Of a DNA stretch of 11,025 bases, positions 7,281 through 11,025 are shown piece by piece. Positions within the stretch are counted from its first letter, which is position 1. Each line of letters begins with the position of its first letter. The notes under the pieces are model-generated. The model saw only the letters and a program-made list of their open reading frames with translations. It was not told where the DNA came from and did no database searches. Source of the stretch: Verrucomicrobia bacterium GWC2_42_7 (GTDB taxonomy: Bacteria; Verrucomicrobiota; Verrucomicrobiia; Opitutales; GWC2-42-7-A); contig MIDO01000015.1 of NCBI GenBank assembly GCA_001831055.1, positions 1 through 11,025 on the forward strand. The letters are read 5' to 3'. The position numbers and the translations under genes are program-made.

Positions 7281-8750
7281 ATGAATTTTCGAATTATCTC
7301 GAGGTTACTGAGTTTTATAACTGGGTTTATTGGTTTAGCGTTTGTTGTTTCATGGGGAGTGGGTCTAAGCTTTGGGGATGCCTTGGACTCAGATATAAGC
7401 CTAAAGTGGTTGGGGTTGATCGTCCTTACTTTTTTGTTGGCCCTTTTTTTATACTTTGAGGGAAGGACAGCAACTAAACGCTTTTTTAAAAAGGATGCCT
7501 TGTGTGTTACGGGTGCGGGTTGGCTTGTTTCTTCCTTCTTGGGGGCCATGCCTTACTATGTCATATTGCACGGATGCAGGTTTTATGACGGACTTTTTGA
7601 GATAGCCTCCGGGCTGACCACAACCGGCGCTACCGTTTTTGGAGATGTAGAAAGCTTTCCTGTCAGTTTGGCCTTTTGGCGAGTCCTCAGTCAATGGGTT
7701 GGGGGGATCGGAATCATTACCTTTTGTGTGATCCTTTTTGCCTTTATGGGAGTTGGGGCGAAAATATTGTATACAAAAGAATCTTCTGCCCAAGCTGTTG
7801 ACCTAGACTCCAATAAAATACAATCTACGGTTTTTCAATTGTTGTTCCTGTATTGTGTATTATCTTTTTTATGCGCAGTGAGTTATCATTTATGTGGGTT
7901 GGCATGGTTTGATGCCGTTTGTCAGATGTTTGGAACCTTGTCCACCAGCGGATTTTGCATACGAAATGCAGGTGTTGCCTTTTACAAAAATCCTGCCTTC
8001 GAATGGGCTATGATCCTCTTCATGATGATTGGCGGCTTAAATTTCTTTGTCTTGCTGAAAATGGCAAAAAGAGACTTCCCTTCCATTAAAAAAAATCAGG
8101 AATTATTAGCGTACCTGTTAATTATAGCTGTTGCCTCTATTTTGTTGTGTTTGTTGTTGGTGTTCAAACAGAAAACAATGGGGGTAGGGGATTGCGTTCG
8201 TCATTCCATTTTCCAAGTAGTCTCTATCCTGACAACTTCCGGTTATAACTCCGTCGACTTTCAACAGTGGATTCCCTCGACCCATACTCTTTTGATTTTA
8301 TTGATGTTTATAGGTGGTTGCTCGGGCTCGACCGCAGGCGGTATAAAAGTATTTCGATTCATTTTGGGGCTCAAAATAGGATTTTCCCACATGGAGAAAA
8401 CGTTTAGGACAAAAATCGTTCGCGCTGTATTCAACCAGGGAGAAGCCATAGAAGAATCCACGCAGCTAGAAATTAGTACCCATCTCCTCCTTTACGCATT
8501 TGTCTGCTTTTTTAGCCTGATATTCTTGGCCATCTTCGAACCCGTACTCAGTTTCGAAGGCTCCTTTTCCGCCATGATCTCGTGCCTATCAAACGTAGGC
8601 CCTGGCTTCGCCGAATTAGGACCTGCCCAAAATTACGGATTCTTGAGCGGCATCACGAAAATCTACCTCTCCATCCTCATGATCGCCGGCCGCCTTGAAC
8701 TCTACGCCATCATCGTCCTCTTTACCCCACAATTTTGGAGAAATTTTTAA
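7281..8750 (+). CDS. trkH: Trk/Ktr-type potassium channel subunit TrkH
   Basis: Inner-membrane K+ translocating subunit; works with TrkA. 489 residues against 483 for E. coli TrkH. The four pore loops of the family are all visible: TTTGATVFG (113-121), LSTSGFC (220-226), LTTSGYN (317-323) and SNVGPGF (437-443), with the filter glycines in place. The conserved GGCSGSTAGGIK stretch (346-357) precedes the last repeat, and the protein ends in the typical GRLELYAIIVLFTPQFWR. Numerous hydrophobic segments cover the length. The ATG at 7281 starts directly with a membrane helix, as in the family; no Shine-Dalgarno sequence is seen (TTATAGTC precedes the ATG). The 3' third is strikingly C-rich compared with the G-rich start (see findings). 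It converges on csrA. Confidence 0.95.
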   Translation: MNFRIISRLLSFITGFIGLAFVVSWGVGLSFGDALDSDISLKWLGLIVLTFLLALFLYFEGRTATKRFFKKDALCVTGAGWLVSSFLGAMPYYVILHGCRFYDGLFEIASGLTTTGATVFGDVESFPVSLAFWRVLSQWVGGIGIITFCVILFAFMGVGAKILYTKESSAQAVDLDSNKIQSTVFQLLFLYCVLSFLCAVSYHLCGLAWFDAVCQMFGTLSTSGFCIRNAGVAFYKNPAFEWAMILFMMIGGLNFFVLLKMAKRDFPSIKKNQELLAYLLIIAVASILLCLLLVFKQKTMGVGDCVRHSIFQVVSILTTSGYNSVDFQQWIPSTHTLLILLMFIGGCSGSTAGGIKVFRFILGLKIGFSHMEKTFRTKIVRAVFNQGEAIEESTQLEISTHLLLYAFVCFFSLIFLAIFEPVLSFEGSFSAMISCLSNVGPGFAELGPAQNYGFLSGITKIYLSILMIAGRLELYAIIVLFTPQFWRNF

Positions 8751-8763
8751 GAAGGAAGTTTTT

Positions 8764-8778
8764 GGGGGAACTGCTTTT
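8764..8778 (-). repeat. Fragment of an A module downstream of trkH
   Basis: GGGGGAACTGCTTTT matches the left half of the A hairpin of element 6 (GGGGAAACTGCTTTT) with one difference, but the pairing half is absent. It may be the remnant of an inverted mate to element 5. The rest of 8779-8867 shows nothing I can assign. Confidence 0.4.
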
Positions 8779-8867
8779 CGTATTTCTTTTGAAGATCATT
8801 CTGAGCCTCTATTCGCAATGAATTGAACTATAAATGACGTTTCTTAAGAACCCATCCGAATGAAAAT

Positions 8868-9099
8868 TTGCGCGGAAATAAATTTCTTCAAAATTTATTT
8901 CCGCGCAAGTATCTCCTTTTCGGAATGGGGCCAGAAAAAACGTAAGTTCAATTTTTCGAGCAGGCGGGCAAGGTGAGAGTGAAGGAGCGTACATACGTAC
9001 GTGACCGAGCACGAATCCGTAGCCCAACACACTCGAAAATTGAACTTACATTTTTCTGTTGGGGGAACACTTTTCTGGGTGACCAAAATGGGTTTCCCC
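8868..9099 (+). repeat. Composite intergenic element 5 (C - B' - core - A')
   Basis: It occupies the junction where trkH and csrA converge. C is a perfect 18-bp hairpin (8868-8885 with 8891-8908, arms TTGCGCGG...AAATTT, loop CTTCA). B' is ATCTCCTTTTCGGAATGGGG (8911-8930). The core hairpin follows (listed separately). The A' module is at 9061-9099 (GGGGGAAC...GTTTCCCC) with a degenerate stem but a GTGA loop flanked by GG/CC. In elements 4 and 7, B' is joined directly to A'; here the core sits exactly between them. Confidence 0.8.
8932..9058 (+). other. Long-stem element with conserved 71-base core, copy 2 (candidate structured RNA)
   Basis: The arms at 8932-8960 (CAGAAAAAACGTAAG...TTCGAG) and 9032-9058 (CTCGAAAATTG...TTTTTCTG) pair nearly perfectly and enclose a 71-base core (8961-9031), exactly as long as in copy 1. 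Both copies begin CAGAAA and end TTTCTG. Between cores, most differences are clustered in the flanks of the inner stem. The apical hairpin CGTAC/GTACG is kept with a different loop (ATAC here, ATGT in copy 1). No open reading frame common to both copies explains the conservation. Confidence 0.75.
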
Positions 9100-9103
9100 A
9101 AAT

Positions 9104-9418
9104 TTACTTTAAAATGGTTTTTTTTATTTTTTTTGGGGGTGTAATTTCTTTAGCTTTAAAGGATTGGGGTTGCATGGGGGTTCGAGTTTCTAGGGTTAGG
9201 AGCATTTTGGAGGGGAGCTTTAAGGAGTGTCCGTCAGTAAGTGCAGCTGATACGTTGCTTTCTCTTATTGCTTCGAAAACCTCTTGTCTATAAATGCGTA
9301 TCTCTCTGGGCGCATTTATTCCTATTTTTACTGAGTCTCCATCTATCTTGTTGATATTGATAATGATGTTTTCATTGATCACGATCGACTCATTTAACTT
9401 CCTTGTTAATACGAGCAT
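9104..9418 (-). CDS. csrA: Carbon storage/translational regulator CsrA with long C-terminal tail
   Basis: Small dimeric RNA-binding protein that blocks translation at GGA-containing hairpins; in flagellated bacteria it represses flagellin and is sequestered by FliW. The core is unmistakable: [15 protein letters not shown] at the start, then [18 protein letters not shown] beta strands ([19 protein letters not shown]) and [15 protein letters not shown], which places the RNA-binding Arg/Glu region around residues 40-50. The protein is 104 residues, against about 60-75 in most species. The extra 40 or so residues end in a basic tail ([15 protein letters not shown]) with no recognised domain. The start is firm: a good AGGA Shine-Dalgarno sequence 6 bases upstream overlaps the fliW stop, so translation is probably coupled to fliW. 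Confidence 0.95.
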   Translation of the reverse strand: MLVLTRKLNESIVINENIIININKIDGDSVKIGINAPREIRIYRQEVFEAIRESNVSAALTDGHSLKLPSKMLLTLETRTPMQPQSFKAKEITPPKKIKKTILK

Positions 9419-9424
9419 AAAAAA

Positions 9425-9430
9425 TCCTCA
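9425..9430 (-). promoter_or_regulatory. csrA ribosome binding site overlapping the fliW stop
   Basis: On the minus strand the fliW stop TGA runs directly into AGGA (TGAGGATTTTTTATG). This is the only strong Shine-Dalgarno sequence seen before a start in the window, and its overlap with the upstream stop implies translational coupling. Confidence 0.7.
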
Positions 9431-9880
9431 CATTTCGCCTTGATAAAGTACATGATTTTCTGAGTATTGCGTATGGTTTTCTATTACGACTTGCTTGGCC
9501 AATCGGGTCTTTCGATTAACGATAATGGGCCCAATTAAGTTTATTGTAACCATTGAATTATGTATGGTTGCTATGTTGAGCACAAGGACATCGTTAGGGC
9601 CTTCTATACCCAGAAAGAGCAAATCCTGGTCGCTGATCTCTATCTTGTAGTTATCAATCAAGCCGTTGGGTTCTATTATCATGAATTCCAAGCGGTTATT
9701 TTCTTTCACTTGGCGTAACCTCATGAATGGTAACTCCGCTTTCGAATAAACAATTTCCATTTCCTTCAACTCTGGAAATCCCAACAGCCCCAAGGGCAAC
9801 TTTACAATGTGTGCAGTATCCAGAACAGCTTTCTTGGCTGCCCTTCTGATCGGTTCGTCTACTCTTATCGCTTGGTTCAT
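9428..9880 (-). CDS. fliW: Flagellar assembly factor FliW
   Basis: Cytoplasmic protein that binds flagellin and CsrA; when flagellin is secreted, freed FliW sequesters CsrA and lifts repression of flagellin translation. 150 residues, normal length. Family features seen: LPLGLLGFPELKE (about 28-40; usual form FPEGLLGF), then FMIIEPNGLIDNYKI (about 66-80), DQDLLFLGI, VLNIATI, and NLIGPIIVN with RLAKQVVIENHTQYS near the C-terminus. About 25 residues precede the first recognisable motif, slightly more than usual. It lies between flgL and csrA on the same strand, the classic flgL-fliW-csrA order. It is separated from flgL by 327 bases holding an inverted pair of hairpin elements, so it may have its own promoter. 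No Shine-Dalgarno sequence precedes the ATG. Confidence 0.93.
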   Translation of the reverse strand: MNQAIRVDEPIRRAAKKAVLDTAHIVKLPLGLLGFPELKEMEIVYSKAELPFMRLRQVKENNRLEFMIIEPNGLIDNYKIEISDQDLLFLGIEGPNDVLVLNIATIHNSMVTINLIGPIIVNRKTRLAKQVVIENHTQYSENHVLYQGEM

Positions 9881-9935
9881 ATTTTTTTTATAGGTGAAAT
9901 TGGTTGGGGAAAACCCCTGGAGATTTCAAGAAACT

Positions 9936-10040
9936 GCGGGGAAACTGCTTTTGGTCACCCAAAAGCGTTTCCCCGCACCCCTTCCGAAAAGGAGGGAGTC
10001 TACGCTATAATAAGTTCTTGCAGAACTTGTTATAGCGCAG
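9936..10040 (-). repeat. Intergenic element 6 (read C - B' - A' on minus strand)
   Basis: On the plus strand: A at 9936-9976, an 18-bp hairpin (GCGGGGAAAC, bulged T, GCTTTTGG, loop TCAC, CCAAAAGC, GTTTCCCCGC). Read on the minus strand the loop is GTGA and the bulge is an A, the same geometry as elements 4 and 7. B is CCCCTTCCGAAAAGGAG (9978-9994). C at 10000-10040 pairs CGCTATAA with TTATAGCG and AAGTTCT with AGAACTT around a 3-base loop, 16 continuous pairs including one wobble. It lies upstream of fliW on the flgL side. Confidence 0.8.
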
Positions 10041-10074
10041 CCATGGTTCAATAACAATATCTCTCAAATACTCC

Positions 10075-10190
10075 TTCATTTTTCAAAAAATAAAGTTTTC
10101 GGAAGTATTTATTTTTTTCAATGAACTTGATAGTCTTTTTCGGAAAGGGGCTTGGGGAAAACGCTTTTATGCGAATAAAAGCAGTTTCAC
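10075..10190 (+). repeat. Intergenic element 7 (C - B' - A')
   Basis: C is weaker and AT-rich: TTCAT/ATGAA outside and AAAAAATAAA/TTTATTTTTT inside an internal loop (10075-10125). B' is TCTTTTTCGGAAAGGGG (10134-10150). A' has AAAC + GCTTTTAT, loop GCGA (GNRA type), ATAAAAGC, bulged A, GTTT (10159-10187). The GG/CC pairs next to the loop in elements 4 and 6 are AT/AT here, a two-pair compensatory change. It is the inverted mate of element 6 and begins 17 bases past the flgL stop on the flgL side. Confidence 0.75.
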
Positions 10191-10207
10191 CAATTTTTAT
10201 CTTTTTA

Positions 10208-11025
10208 TCATAAATAATCCATGATAGAGCGGCTTAGGACGCGTCCTCCCACCTGCATTGCCGCCTGGTAGGCGTATTGAGTTTTTTGGAGTTGGACCAT
10301 CGTTTGGGCGAAGTCGGCATCTGCGTCGCTTGAAATTTCTTTTTCGAGGGATTGGAAGCTATTGGAATTTTGAGTTTTTGCTAGAGAGAGTCTGCTTAAG
10401 TTGGCGTTTGTGAGGCTTTGTGCATTTATCAAGTTATCACTGGAGGTTCTCAGGGTTTGTATATCGGCGGTGATGGCTGCGGAATCTTTGTTTTTTAAGT
10501 GATCTCTCAGCTGGATGAGGTTTTGGATATGTGGTAGAACGGTATTTTGATTGATATCGCCGGAGGCATACGGAGAGATCGTTATTCCTTCAGCGACGGA
10601 ATAGGTTTGTTGTGAGCCGCCGGAGGGGGTACCGTTGTAGGTCACCGAAGTAATTTGACCTGATGAATCGCGTTCGGCGGTGAAGGGTTGGGTTCCCGTC
10701 CTAACGCCCGAGAATAAATAAGACCCCAAGTATTGCTGGTTGGCCGTGGCAAAAGCTTGTTCGATTAAACCGTTTACCTGTGTAGCTGAGGATGTGAATT
10801 GAGAGACATCTGAAATACCACTTGCTCTGATGGCTTCTTCGGTTGCACTTGTATTGATGTCTATTTGTGTTTGCAGGTAGGAAGACGTTACGTTTGCAAC
10901 GTTTTCTGCTCTGGATTCGTTTTGGTAAAATTGGGATAAACGGTCTTTCAGTGTTTGTTCTTGAAGGACGCGGCTAGCGGCGGCGGGGTCATCGGTAGGG
11001 CTCGTTATTCTTTGTCCGGTTTGAG
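10208..11025 (-). CDS. flgL: Flagellar hook-filament junction protein FlgL (N-terminus cut by window edge)
   Basis: FlgL (HAP3) joins the hook to the flagellin filament and is exported by the flagellar type III apparatus. The frame is open from the right edge to the stop at 10208, giving 271 residues; perhaps 20-25 N-terminal residues are missing. The flagellin-family N-terminal D0/D1 signature is visible: GQRITSPTDDPAAASRV, then a long helical stretch (LKDRLSQFYQNES) and a NANQQYLGSYLFSGVRTGTQPF motif, typical of FlgL. The C-terminal helix (DFAQTMVQLQKTQYAYQAAM, ending RSIMDYL) matches flagellin-type C-termini. The TTG at 10729 that could look like a start is internal. The short middle domain and the order flgL-fliW-csrA favour FlgL over flagellin itself. 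Confidence 0.9.
   Translation of the reverse strand, partial: QTGQRITSPTDDPAAASRVLQEQTLKDRLSQFYQNESRAENVANVTSSYLQTQIDINTSATEEAIRASGISDVSQFTSSATQVNGLIEQAFATANQQYLGSYLFSGVRTGTQPFTAERDSSGQITSVTYNGTPSGGSQQTYSVAEGITISPYASGDINQNTVLPHIQNLIQLRDHLKNKDSAAITADIQTLRTSSDNLINAQSLTNANLSRLSLAKTQNSNSFQSLEKEISSDADADFAQTMVQLQKTQYAYQAAMQVGGRVLSRSIMDYL

Noticed and set aside
8973..9293. Plus-strand open frame of 106 codons across the core element and csrA
   Set aside because: It runs through the hairpin core and antisense to the well-supported csrA; the product has no recognisable features, and the frame is not kept in the other core copy.
9809..10054. Plus-strand open frame of 81 codons antisense to the fliW start and across element 6
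   Set aside because: It overlaps fliW in antisense and the hairpin repeats; no start signal and no protein-like features.
2950..10190. CRISPR array
   Set aside because: The repeats are dispersed singly or in inverted pairs between genes, with different arms and no regular spacers.

Overview
The window is an AT-rich stretch of bacterial chromosome with ordinary housekeeping genes and unusually elaborate intergenic DNA. Gene content suggests a Gram-negative, probably host-associated bacterium that carries a flagellar locus. The LRR protein with a signal peptide and the broken secreted-type gene recall Chlamydiae/Verrucomicrobia-type (PVC) genomes, but no marker here settles the phylum, so this placement is an inference.

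Layout, left to right. The C-terminal end of a FeoB-type ferrous iron transporter (+) is followed by glmM (+, phosphoglucosamine mutase) and its hairpin terminator. Next is a secreted-protein gene (+) broken by two frameshifts. mnmA (-, tRNA 2-thiouridylase) converges on it. An exported LRR protein (-) lies upstream of mnmA. trkA (+) and trkH (+) follow, encoding the NAD-binding regulator and the pore of a Trk/Ktr-type potassium uptake system. Converging on trkH from the right is a flagellar block, all on the minus strand: flgL (hook-filament junction protein, cut by the right edge), fliW and csrA. FliW and CsrA form a partner switch that couples flagellin level to translation, and the fliW stop and csrA start are only 9 bases apart.

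The most striking content is between the genes. At least seven copies of a modular, strongly self-complementary element fill the larger gaps. In one orientation it reads C hairpin - B' motif (around CCTTTTCGGAAAGGGG) - A' hairpin. The three best A' hairpins have the same geometry: about 12 to 18 bp, a single bulged A at the same place, and a GNRA-type loop (GTGA, GGGA, GCGA). The C arms differ greatly between copies yet each remains self-complementary, which is compensatory change. At the two convergent junctions (2911-3194 and 8751-9103) a second module lies between B' and A': a 71-base conserved core enclosed by a 26-29 base stem whose sequence differs between the copies while pairing is kept. 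At two co-directional junctions (trkA-trkH and flgL-fliW) the elements occur as inverted pairs, as in BIME/REP arrangements.

A second genome-level signal is an intragenic strand asymmetry. On the coding strand, genes begin G-rich and end C-rich, on both strands of the window; hand counts are given in the findings.
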